From positions 843,501-894,306 of the forward strand of contig CAJNDS010000802.1 in NCBI GenBank assembly GCA_905221605.1: 50,806 bases of DNA. The letters run 5' to 3'. This document shows positions 40,953-50,662 of this stretch, piece after piece. The first letter of the stretch is position 1; each line of letters begins with the position of its first letter. The DNA comes from Symbiodinium natans. Its lineage: Eukaryota; Sar; Dinophyceae; Suessiales; Symbiodiniaceae. A program made the position numbers and the translations under genes. Under the pieces are notes generated by a model. That model did not search any database, had not been told where the DNA came from, and saw only the letters and a program-made list of their open reading frames with translations.

Positions 40953-41127
40953 GGCTCACTTTTCCTACCACGCTCTAAAGGCAAAACAACTTTTCTCGCT
41001 TTCGACTCTTGAGCCTAAGCCTCCGGTGTCAAACTCGTTCTGCTCAGACTCAACATGCCTTAGGGCATTTGGTGTCTTTCCTACTGCACCCATTCACTGT
41101 ACCTGGATACATGCTGTACACTTAACA
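40928..41127 (-). repeat. Element B 5' LTR
   Basis: 200 bases, TG..CA on the minus strand, apparently identical to 30156-30355. It is followed outside by AAGGC. It carries the ATG codons of the leader frame. Confidence 0.96.
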
Positions 41128-41132
41128 AAGGC
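41128..41132. repeat. Target site duplication of element B (right)
   Basis: AAGGC, the same as 30151-30155. Confidence 0.95.
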
Positions 41133-41773
41133 ATCATGGACATGGGAGACAGGATGCAAACAGTCACTCCTGAAGCGTCAGACTCACAAAGCAAATCCAT
41201 GATAATCTTAGAGTCCGGTTCCAAAGCCTTGTACACGATCAAACCTGGCCTGTGCTCGTTGATCTCGTGGACGAGCCGGGTGATCTTGTAATCCTTCGGC
41301 GACATTTGGGAGATTCCGGGACACAATGGGAACTCTTGGTTGTCATGGATGAGTATCAGGGTAGTCGCGGGATCTGAGTCTGGGCTGTACGAGGGGATAC
41401 CAGCAACCATAGCTGTGCATCTATCCATCATGCAAACCGTGCGAACACCAGATCGGTAACTGTTGCGCTGAGTAGAGTTCATGATTGCTGCGTAGGCCTG
41501 CTTCTCTTTTTCATATGCAAGGCTGCTGTGATACGTTGGGTGCTGCACGACCAGGACGAAGTCGGCTCCAGAATCGATCTCGGTAGACCCTGCGTCTCCT
41601 TCCCGCGATGTCCACGTCCGACCACGTTTCGTGAAAGCCACTTCGCTCCAACTCAAAGGATGCATCTCCCGAGGAACCGCAACAAAACGTGGCAACTGCT
41701 TCATATTCATGCCCTTCCGGACATCATACAAAACAACACGGATGTTCTGTCGAAAGTTCTCGGCCGTCTGCAA
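41128..41773 (-). pseudogene. Element A polyprotein segment cut by element B
   Basis: The open frame belongs to A down to the B insertion at ...MSMMP and continues at 30155. It contains STEIDSGADFVLVVQHPTYH and ITRLVHEINEHRPGLIVYKA. I recognise no family. The DSGA string could suggest a second protease-like site, but the context (FVLVV) does not fit well and the better protease is at about 43820. It is in phase with the coiled-coil segment upstream, separated by a TAG (41774-41776). Confidence 0.65.
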
Positions 41774-42340
41774 CTAATCTGAAGGACCGCACCAAAGTTC
41801 CTGCTTGCACCGAAGAAACTTGCTGTTAATACGCGAGCCCAATGTATCCAACAACTCCGCCAAAATGCCACGATCCATCCACGGACCAACCTCGTGGGTG
41901 ATGTCATGCCTCCAATCATCCGCAATAGCGCCGCTGGTTCGCGGGATCCTCTTCCAAAGCGGTGGTGGCACACTAGGTTCCGCAGGCAAAATACGTGGCG
42001 TTCGCGACCTCTGCAATGTCTCGCGAGTGCGAGCCTCAGTCCTAACTGCAGCTCGCCCCCTCACATCTGCATCGCTGCGAAGCTCAGTTGGCTCCCTTCT
42101 CCGAGGGATTGGGTCTCGGCCTCCCTGCAAAGACTGCAGCTCGCTCCTCAGGCGATCATTCTCCGCAGCCAGCAGCTCCATGCGCAGCCTCGCATTCTCG
42201 GCTTGCAGAGCTGCTTCTTGCGAGGAAAGGTCACGATCCGAGGCTCCTGAGCTCGAAGGCACTTCTCGCACGCGGTCCGTGCCGCAGTCAAGTCGACGAC
42301 CTGCTGAGATGGCGCCACTCGTCTCCATGGCCCGTACCAC
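41774..42340 (-). pseudogene. Element A coiled-coil segment
   Basis: An open minus frame. The central part, AALQAENARLRMELLAAEN followed by DRLRSELQSL, is a clear leucine-zipper-like coiled coil, then an Arg-rich, Pro-rich stretch and IADDWRHDITHEVGPW. It probably promotes multimerisation of the polyprotein. It is one frame away from the RapZ-like region upstream (frameshift near 42300) and is closed by TAG. Confidence 0.7.
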
Positions 42341-44408
42341 CCAGAGTTCCGCAGCGTCGTCTCATCCCAGTTGACATGGGTGTACGCCACGGCTCGTCGC
42401 ATGTCCTTCAAGACCTTTGCAATCGCTGCAGGAGGATTGGACGACTCCCGGCTGCAGGCTGAACACCGGCCGAAACACGTGCGCATAGATGACCAGCTGT
42501 CGTCACGACCTGCATGTACGATCTCAAAATTGCACTCAGTGTCGAGGATAGCTGTAGCCAACTCACAAGCGGCCACAGAACGATGCCTCGCGGCAGTGCA
42601 AATAAACAAGATGTAGAAGGTCGGGAACTCTTAGCCACCCAGGTGCGTAGGCCAGCGAGAGCGTTAACCACAGCTGGGGCATGTGCCACCCGTTCCAAAA
42701 CCGCGGGGTTCCTTCCTATGTGGTTCGTGATAGGCGCGGGATCAGAAACTGCAGCAAGGTCGCAGACGAACAACGAGGCGTTGCTGGGCACATGGGCCCC
42801 GAAAACTGATCTCACCAGCTCGAGCGCGGCCCTTTTAGCCTCAGAGTCGTACTGCTTCTGACCATCTGCATATGCCTTCCACTGCGAGGCCCAAGAGTTG
42901 ATCCTAACGCCCACGGAGCCAATAAAAACTGTCGTGCGAGTACCAGCCGCCCTGCTCGCCGCCATATTCGCAGATGTATCAGGACTCGTGGTGTCGGGCA
43001 AAAGATCGGGACTCAAGGAACCACCAGATGTCTCAGCTTCGCCGGGCAAAGTAGTGGATCTCGCAGCGGTATGCAAAATATCGGAACCCAAATCCAAAAG
43101 ATCGCCAGAGCCCGCGGGGCTGTCTGAGCTCACAAGATTCGCAGGATCAGAGTTCACAAGGCCATCGGTGAAACCAATCTCTCCACCCTTCAAACGACCC
43201 TCAAGGGTTGGGGAATCGTCTCGGGGACGTTCGTTGTATGGTTCGTTCCGATCATCTTGTCTCTCATGACTTCGTACCTTCTTGTTCCGGGGTAGCACTA
43301 CGGGTCCATTCGCTGATGTTGTCGAAAGCTTTCGTACTCCTTTCGGTAGTACGCTGCGGTGCTTCAGACCAGTGCTGAGGTTGATGCATAGGAGGTTGCT
43401 CCCTTTTGCACGGGCTAATGGAACATGCATCTCTATGTTGTCTCTGAGTATCGTACATGTGAAGTCCCTCATGTTCTTGACCAGTCCAAGCCGACATTGA
43501 GCAAATTGGGAGAGCAGCAAAGGGGCGTTGTTCGACTCCGGAAGAACGTGAACATCCAGAAGTCCCGACACCAAGTTCCTTCCACTAAGCTCGGGTTCAT
43601 CCCCTTCATATGCCTTGCCCTTGCCGGAACGGTCAAGGTCGAATAACAATATGGAAAAGGGAATGCGTCTCGTACCCAAAGTGGAGGTGGTGGAATCTAA
43701 CCCGTTAAAGGTCTTGGCCTCCGAACTCATCCATGGAGCCTCAAACCCCAGGCGATGTAGCTTCTGCTCTGTGTTACGCATCCATACGCCACCCGCAACG
43801 GAGCTATTTGCACCCTCATCAAGCACTGCGTAAATGTCAGGGCTGGACATCAAGTCTACCTCGGGTAGGGTCAAGGCAACCTCGTCATCCTGAAGAACCG
43901 CCATGTACCCATTCAAGCTATCTTCATCCATGTCAGACATCGAGGTCCTCCGTCTCTCGCTTCCCGCAGCTGCTGACATCGCATGACCTGGGAAAGCGCG
44001 CGCGCGTGACGGCATGTCAGGGATCTGCGTCGTTGTCGAGGGTTGTGGTCTCTCTTCTTCTACCACTGCTGCTAGAACACTGTCCTGCACGATGGCATGT
44101 AGCGTACCCACTTTGATAGACGGTACTCCCCCTGCACAATCTTGCGCTACCAACTCATTCTCTACCTGGGTTCGAAGGTCATCAAGAACTCTCAGGACTT
44201 GAGCGGTACTCAGCTGGGTCTCATTTGTGATGTCTTGGTAGATGTTAGCTACCAGATCAAACGACTGCGACGTAGCTGATGCAATGCTCTTACCCTCTGG
44301 CTGGGTCTTCTTTATCTTCTCAACATGTCCACAATCCCTGCAAGTCCTCACCGTTACGTACACATTGGTTCCATGCGTGCTGATGTCCTTACACACTCTG
44401 CACTTCAC
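42310..44408 (-). pseudogene. Element A zinc ribbon - aspartic protease - RapZ-C-like domain, frameshifted
   Basis: The N-terminus has two Cys pairs (KCRVCKD ... RTCRDCGH), a zinc-ribbon pattern. At about residues 191-205 the protease active-site string YAVLDEGANSSVAGG appears, with a later APLLLSQFAQCRLGL segment typical of the protease C-terminal part. The last third resembles the C-terminal domain of bacterial RapZ/YvcJ: SLFVCDLAAVSDPAP, then GRNPAVLERVAHAPAVVNAL. After a frameshift near 42600 comes FICTAARHRSVAACELATAI (frame 42609-42148), which corresponds to the CTGG-HRSV signature. In bacteria this domain binds small RNA. A protease is expected here; a RapZ-like domain is not usual in copia elements. 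The catalytic string is DEGA rather than DSGA or DTGA. Confidence 0.75.
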
Positions 44409-44685
44409 CGGGAGTGGAGGATTCGGGGGCTTCTTCTTCGCCGTGTAGTGACTGGATAATGCTGGTGCAGATACTTGTGCTCTGGCCGGACGGTCCAGAG
44501 GCTTGAGGTGGTCCCCTACGGTCGAGAGGAATCTCTCGCCTAGTGACCTCTACTGTATCTTCATCAATCTCGTAGTAGTTGCGCACCCAATCCAGATATG
44601 CTGCAAGATACAACGAAGGCTTCTTCTCCTTGAATCCCCACACCGCATATCCCGGGTACTTCCACGTCACTTCTTCAAACGACAA
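44389..44685 (-). pseudogene. Element A conserved linker between Gag and protease
   Basis: About 98 codons in another frame than its neighbours: MSFEEVTWKYPGYAVWGFKE and LAAYLDWVRNYYEIDEDTVE. Good amino-acid texture, but no named domain. It sits between the Gag zinc knuckle and the zinc ribbon, where dinoflagellate copia elements seem to carry a short conserved module. The frame breaks on both sides show decay. Confidence 0.5.
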
Positions 44686-44879
44686 CCCTGTATGTTGCCC
44701 GAACTTGAATCTTTGATTCCCTCCAGGTGGAACAACCTGACTACCCAGATCACGTACCTGTGAAGGTGACAGTCTAGGTGGCGCTTGACTTCGGCGTTGC
44801 GCCTGCCTTGTAGGCCATCATGGCATGAGACGTCCCCTGTCCTCCATCGGAAATCACCAGACAATCCTCATCATCATCG

Positions 44880-46348
44880 CTAGAATCTGACAAAGTCGCA
44901 ATGAAAGCCTGCTTCGGGGGAACCTTGGGCGCTCCCGCACTTCAGGCACTTCGATCGGGACTTTATCTCTTGCAGTCTCTTCTTCCTCTCTTCTATGGTC
45001 AAGCTAGACTTCACCACTGGGAATCCCTTCTGGCCCTTACCTTTTCCCGAGCCTTTCTTGCCCTTACCACCAGCCTTTCCCATGATCATGTTAGCTGCTA
45101 GCTGAAGTTGGATTGCTTCGGCTGCGGTATCCATGCGGGCTTCATGATCGCAAGACTCCATCACGTTCAAGGCGGTAGCCATGTCTTCATCCGAGACCTC
45201 TTCCACTTGCTCCATCTCGCTACTCTGAGTCACCATTGCATGACTGGCTTCATCGTCATACCAACTCTCCGCCTCACACTGCTCTTCATGTGCGCTAGTG
45301 ACATAACCCCAGTGTTCTTCTTCTTCTTCATGTGTGTACATCACGTTCTCAGGCATGCTTCCGGGTATCTCTGCCACATACGCCTTCCATCCGGGTGAGG
45401 CACTTGAAGAACCGAATCCTTTTCCGAATCCTTTTCCCTTTGGGAAACCCTTCGTAGCACCCTTCCCTTGATCCTTTCCTTTTCCTTTTGGCCAACTGTC
45501 CTGTGACCCAAGGATACGCTGACTGCGAAGGTGAATCAATCCGTGATGCTCAATCATGATCTTCGCATAACCTTCAAAGGTATCGATCCCACCGGCACAT
45601 GCCTTGATCATCAACTGCTGGTCTCTAGTCAGACCGCGAAGTTCCAGTAGCAATTCGGCCCTCAAACTGTCCGAAAGACTAATCCGAGGATCTAGCTGCT
45701 GCATGAGCAGCCACCAACGACGGCGCCTGCCGACGTAGCTGACAACAGACTCGGTCTGCTTCCTAGCCAAGGGACCGAACTTGTCCTGACCACTGCGGAA
45801 CAAAGCCTGAGCTTCCTGTGCACCAAGCGGGAAGACCATCCTCTTTATCTCATCAATCAGAACTTGAAGCCCATTCTTTTCACTCAACTTGGCAATGCCC
45901 AAATCCTTCGCCTTTTGGAAAGCATCACCCCTCAAACCTTCAAGCACTTTCAGACTGTTTCCATCCTGCCGCCATCATCTTCTTCTGAATCTCCATCTTG
46001 ATCAGCGTCTTCGTGGATGAAACCTTCCATTCCATCAAACGACCCTTCCGATCCAGGTCCATGCTCCGACCCTCTCTCTGACGATGCTCCCTTCGGGGTT
46101 CTTTCCTTCTTCCCTGTCTCGGGCTTGCTTGAAGTTGTGAATGACTCATCCTTCTTCTTCTTACGGACTTTCCGAGATCGTTGTTCCTGGGCTGCAATCC
46201 GTAATTGTGTTCTGAACTCCCACTCATGATAGTCTTCTGGCGAACCACCATAGATGAAACTACCATTCTTCGTGACTGTAGGGGCTGCATCGTACACCTT
46301 TTGTCGATATCTCAGGCCTGCGACTGTCATGATCCAAGATATCAACAA
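44880..46348 (-). pseudogene. Element A Gag, frameshifted, zinc knuckle truncated
   Basis: N-terminal part 46348-45950; the likely ATG is at about 46329, MTVAGLRYRQKV. It contains GGSPEDYHEWEFRTQLRIAA, an acidic region, then a stop. The rest, 45947-44880, is in a second frame: GIAKLSEKNGLQVLIDEIKR, QTESVVSYVGRRRRWWLL, a Lys-Gly linker (GKGKDQGKGATKGFPKGKGF) and a second one near the end. The zinc knuckle begins CLKCGSA but the His and last Cys are missing. A different frame there reads on as RVPPKQAFIATLSDSSDDDE, so a small deletion with a frame change removed half the knuckle. Gag would form the particle and bind RNA. Confidence 0.8.
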
Positions 46349-46571
46349 CCAACTCGCTTCTTGATGCGTCGAACGATCACACCTCGCAACCGAGCAATCG
46401 TATCACCACGTCAAATCGATCGTAGCACTCCTCTCGCAATCAACCAACAATGGTCCGACGTAGCCTCAGCCGATCGGTCAGAGGACTTGGGAAAATTGTA
46501 GTTCGGATTTCACTCACACACACTCCAACCCAATGGGCCCGCAGGAACCGCCTCCAATACAGGAGCAAGCA

Positions 46572-46745
46572 GGGCGCACACCAGGAACACACTTTTGCCT
46601 ATAGCTCAAGGCGCCTTCGATCCAAAACACAGCGGGTATGTACACTATACTACTAAAACATGCTGCATATTGGGCTTCCCTAAACGTGCGTGTTTGCTAC
46701 GGCATGTGCTCAAGCTTTACACAATAAACGAGGAGGTATTCTCAC
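46572..46745 (-). repeat. Putative 5' LTR of element A
   Basis: Partner of 15983-16136 with a 20-base insertion after CTTTTGC. On the minus strand it begins TGAGAATACC and ends near GCGCCC, about 240 bases before the Gag ATG. No convincing primer-binding site follows it. Confidence 0.55.
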
Positions 46746-48019
46746 GCAGTACCTCTGGCATTTCATCTTCTGTTGACGCAAGAACCTTGAACAGCACGCA
46801 AAAGCTGCGCGATGGGAAAACAAAGCCAGCGCCAGCTTTGTTCTCAACCAAACTTCACCAAATGTCGGGATATCAGGGAGAAACAGCCTCTCGGACACGA
46901 TCTGCAGCGAAATGCTGCCCTGCACATCTATGTAGAAGATGGCGCGCAGCCTTACAAACATCCAACTCCTCGCTGCAACCGAACGCTGCCGGCTTCTCAA
47001 TCAAACCGTTGGCCACGCGCCGACATCTGCGAAAGCCGCCGATAGGCTTGAAGTTTGAAGCGCAGCAACTGGCCTCAGAACAAGGACATACGAGGGTCCA
47101 CGAATTCCCGCACATGGGGGGCATGTGGACACTACACACGCCTACAAATTCTGATCGCAGAACCGAGCTGCGATGGAATCGCCTCAGGTGCTTAGCACAC
47201 TTGAGCCGCCCGCTCGAAAATTGTTGGAACGCAGGACAAATGTTTGCAAATCAACGCCCCGCCAGGTCACACGGCGGCTCTCCAAGCCCGCCGCCCACGC
47301 CACACGCTGGGCTGTGGCTTCCTGCCAGGTTCGGTTTTTAACGGTTTAGCGTTTAGGGCTGTTAGGGACCTTCACGGAGTTGAGGGACTCGCCTGGACAT
47401 GGTTTCCTGGCTGCACGTCAAGCGCAGGACCGAAACCTCGGGGACCTGACCAGAAGCAGCCACGGACTCGGGTCGAACGCAAGCGAGTCGGGTCCGGAAC
47501 GCGAATGCCATGGGCGGATTTTTTTGCCGGAGGTCTCTGTCCTGACAGCCCGAAGCGTTGAAAGTCATAGTCAAATCAAGCGAACACACGGACGCTCGAA
47601 AGTTCCGATTGGTCACCGGTCACTGGGCCTCCAGCCACTGCGGCAGCTCCAACCTCCGGCAACACGATGATATTCTAAACACGCCTGGGCGGCGCTACCA
47701 ACATCGGATGAGGGGCCACCCTCCCATTTGCGACGTATCCTTTTTTTGACTTTGATTCGCAACGGGTCAGTGCAGAGCAGAGACATGCAGACACTTGTGG
47801 ACCCGCGTAGCGATAGTGAGCCGGCAGTGAGATGCCTGGCAGCTTGTAGCTGCACTTGCGTAAGCAAGCCCCAAAAGTGTGAGACACGAGGCTGGCATGC
47901 CGGTCCTGGGACCCAGCACATGCCTATGAGAGATTGGCCCTCCGGTCCGAAGACCCAGCAAAGGCGCTACAGAAACCAACACTGAACGATAAATAACATA
48001 AGACCAGCTCTCGGAGTTT
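46746..48019. other. Stretch without a recognisable gene
   Basis: The longest frame, 46595-47341 (+), starts inside the LTR-like repeat and has no motif. Other frames overlap on both strands. Nothing is supported here. Confidence 0.5.
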
Positions 48020-48200
48020 GAAACACTGTGGGTGAGAAGTGTGGAAGCAGCATAGTGTAGTAACTAAGAGTTTAAAGGCCCAAATAGATGAGTTGAGTCA
48101 GGGGAACTTTGCTGCATCAAGGTGGCTGATGGGAGCTACTAGGTTGCTGCAGAAAGGGCATGTTCAGAGGAGAGCAACCGGTTCGATACCCCTAGAAACA
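48020..48200 (+). repeat. Possible tRNA-derived SINE-like sequence
   Basis: AGCATAGTGTAGTAACTAAGAG resembles a Pol III A box. GAGTTGAGTCAGG about 40 bases on is a weak B-box match, and GGTTCGATACC near 48180 is a good B-box match. GGTTGCT...AGCAACC forms a 7-bp stem just before it. The spacing is wrong for a normal tRNA gene and no cloverleaf can be drawn, so a decayed SINE or tRNA remnant is the most I can suggest. Confidence 0.3.
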
Positions 48201-48351
48201 GGCATAACAACAGCAAAAGACAGCAGCCATTAGAACATGCCCTTCCTTCGATCTGTGATTTGACAAATGATCACCTGTAATCGAAGGCAGCGGGCGATTA
48301 TCAGCAAAGGATTAAGATGATGTGAACTAGACGCATAAAGTGAGGAAAGTA

Positions 48352-48901
48352 CTATTCGCCCACTAGTGCAAGGAGATAAAAATTCCGCAGTAAGACCTCA
48401 GCCTCTTTTGAGGAGAGCTCAGCCACTCTCACACCATCTTCAGACATATATCTGTGATTGACACCAATGTGCTCGGCTCGGAAATCATGAAAGAAGGCTC
48501 GATAATGACCTGATTGCGGACTGTCGCCCAAATGGTACACCCCAGATACAACACGACAAGATTGCGGTATCTTCCGACCATCCACCAAAGTTGGTATGAG
48601 AAGATTGTCAGGGATCTTGAGCGAATATTGTTCTTCCTGATCCGGCTGTGCTGAAGGGAGAACGCATGACTTGTAGGAAAAGAATCCGAGGCCATCTTTG
48701 TCTGCCATGGCTGGAAGGCTTGGGTGCCGACCACATAAGCATGATCGGTGCAGAGGTGAGATTGAGCACATCCACTAGATTGGAGGTGGAGTCATAAGAA
48801 TGGATTGAACCGCCCAATCCTGGACTCGTGACGTATTCCAAGAGGAACACAAGAAATTCAACCACATCCTGCTGTGTGCCTGGTCTGTTCCATGGGGTCA
48901 A
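48352..48901 (-). pseudogene. Ubiquitin-specific protease (peptidase C19) C-terminal fragment
   Basis: The frame from 48901 reads TPWNRPGTQQDVVEFLVFLL, the QQD..EF box of ubiquitin-specific proteases. A second frame (48771-48352) has CRVVSGVYHLGDSPQSGHYR followed by AFF, the catalytic His box (GHY), and ends near LLRNFYLLALVGE. A frameshift around 48740 separates them, and the middle is degenerate. The Cys box would lie upstream, and I do not find it before 48901. Ubiquitin-specific proteases remove ubiquitin from proteins. This fragment may be a retro-pseudogene or the tail of a mobile-element protein. No RT is seen next to it. Confidence 0.75.
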
Positions 48902-50510
48902 TGCAGTCCCACGTCTTGAGCCTATACACAGCGGTGCGAAACGGGCTGCATTGGAAATCTTATCGAATTTCGTTAATGAAACGAACTTTCGATCACATTC
49001 AATTCTCTACCAAATTTTTCACACGCTTCTTTTCTTCTTTCTTCTTTGGTTCTCAATGTGGATTGTCGGAGCTCGAGATACAGAGCGAAACAAATTGAAA
49101 CACTCAAGAGGTTGTGCAATTGCATTGTTTGACGCTTGCACAGACTTGCACGAGTGTCGAGGTAGTCCGAGACTTCTTGAAACGTGACGTTCGTAGCACT
49201 CGTGGTGCTCGTTCCTTGCAACTCTTTCCAACTATAACCACTCTTTTCCAATATTTGGAGACTTCGATTCAGCACCCCGACTTCATCTTTCTTTCCTTTC
49301 TCTCACTCTTTGAACACCATCTTTAAACACTTTCGTTGCTGTGAAACATCTCAAGTTTGTGAAATGATCTTGAGCATTGTTGCTTGGCTTCTAAGCCGCT
49401 GGACCTTCACGATCTTTTGCCCTTTACAAATCACTCGGTTGATTTCGAGCGCTTGGGCCTTCGTCTCCTCTTCGCTCTTCTTCCAATCCCTTTTTCTTCT
49501 TCTCCTTTCCTTTCCTTTTTCTTCTTTGCTTTTCGACTTCAGCCACATCCGCCTTGCACTTTAAAGTTTCCTCACCCCGAGGGTTTGGAGGTTGTGGCGA
49601 CTCTACCATGCTCGTTGAAAGGTGGCACAGCTACGGGGCCTCGAGACCTCAAGTCAAGACAACACTCAACCCTTACAGCACAAAGTGCGGACTCTTTTTA
49701 CTGCGTTGTTTGCAAATTCTCGAGCTCCTCTTGTCAAAACGCTCCTAGCACCTCTTCGGTGCATTCGTCACGGACTAGTGTCGGTCTTGGCTCGCAGGTC
49801 GGTAATGCTCTTTGGTGGTGTCCGTTACCGCGTTCATTGAAGGCATCTTGAACACTTTGCCTGCAGTCTTATTGCCCGGCCAGGAGGGCGCCCGCCTTCC
49901 TGCAGCAAGCAAGCAGTGGGTGGACCTCTCAAAACCAATGCCTCAAGATTTTCAGAAGGCCCAGAAATGATTGAGCCTCTCAAATGCTTTTCACCTCTAG
50001 TGTCGAGATCCACAAGAACGGCCTACTGCGCTGCTGATGTAGTAAAGAGGCGTCGGTTCAAAAAAAAGCGCTCCAAAGCTCTTGCTTCGTGCTCGATCTC
50101 CTTTGCCTGCTTTCTTGTCTTTCCTTTCAACTTCCCACCTTTTTCGCCTTTGTTCCCCTTGTCGCCTGTCTTTGTCTGGACTTGTCTCCACCTTTGCTGG
50201 AACTTGCTCATGGACTGACAAATCAAAAACCAAAACTTGGCAGAACACGCTACTGATCGCTTCCTGCAACTCCGTAGCACTCTGCTCTCTTGTTTCTTAC
50301 CAGAGTCACCTCCTTTCCACTGGTCCAGATGCGCTTGAGGCTCCTCTGGGTGTACTCGCTGCAGACAAAAGTTCCGGCTGCTGTTCTTGCAGCATTTGCA
50401 GCATCGTACTGCCAAGCTGAAGTGTCGACGTCAACATGGCACTCATCTGTTGCAGCTGAGCTGCTCGAATCTGCTCATGCTGTGGTTGCAGTATTGCTCT
50501 CGTCATCTTC
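48902..50510. other. Unassigned stretch, pyrimidine-rich on the plus strand
   Basis: Minus-strand frames at 49424-49609, 49997-50269, 50023-50415 and 50306-50506 give Lys/Arg/Glu-rich peptides (KGKEKKKKG, KGNKGEKGGKLKGK) and a Gln/Met-rich helix (QLQQMSAMLTSTLQ). The pattern recalls the Gag linkers of the other elements, but frames are broken and no zinc knuckle or RT follows. A decayed Gag region is possible, not shown. Confidence 0.35.
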
Positions 50511-50596
50511 AGTAGTAGCAGTAGTAGTAGTAGCAGTAGCAGTAGTCGAAGTAGCAGTAGTAGGAGTAGTAGTAGTAGTAGTAGTAATAGTAGTAA

Positions 50597-50662
<66 letters not shown>

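Larger units (their letters stand above)
30156..41127 (-). mobile_element. Element B: complete Ty1/copia-type LTR retrotransposon
   Basis: 10,972 bases flanked by AAGGC, with 200-bp LTRs of TG..CA form that look identical. On the minus strand the order is PBS, leader frame with membrane segment, Gag-protease-integrase (40648-35021), RT (35339-33741), RNase H fused to a membrane/coiled-coil protein (33740-31755), a final basic protein (31602-30940), PPT and 3' LTR. Integrase before RT marks it as copia. Matching LTRs point to a recent insertion, yet the coding region has frame changes near 40600 and 35300, a TAG between RT and RNase H, and a 34-bp repeat expansion that breaks the 3' frame. Either the parent was already defective and mobilised in trans, or recoding/splicing is used. 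Confidence 0.95.
15983..46744 (-). mobile_element. Element A: outer Ty1/copia-type retrotransposon, broken by two nested insertions
   Basis: Read on the minus strand, the parts follow copia order: Gag (46348-44880), zinc ribbon and protease (44408 on), RapZ-like and coiled-coil segments, an unknown segment, integrase (29641-28360), then dioxygenase-RT-RNase H (19131-16297). Element B sits at 30156-41127 and element C at 19162-28272. Removing B with one copy of its AAGGC duplication, or C exactly, leaves the frame of A continuous at each junction. About 10.7 kb belongs to A itself. Related repeats of 154 and 173 bases at the two ends are the best LTR candidates, but I found no clean CA end and no target duplication. 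Frameshifts in gag, the RapZ-like region and integrase, plus single in-frame stops, show that A can no longer make a complete polyprotein, although its last 944 codons remain open. Confidence 0.85.

Noticed and set aside
41081-41773. IDSGAD as a second retroviral-type protease in element A
   Set aside because: The residues after it do not follow the protease pattern and a better active-site string (LDEGANSSVAGG) with its downstream motif is present at about 43820.
23740-41776. Idea that the single in-frame stops (23740, 28360, 29642, 33741, 41774) reflect C-to-T editing or hypermutation
   Set aside because: Every stop codon is one C-to-T change away from CAA, CAG or CGA, so the observation carries no information without parental sequences.
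46595-47341. 248-codon plus frame
   Set aside because: Starts inside the LTR-like repeat of element A, no motif, and equally long frames occur by chance in such GC-rich DNA.
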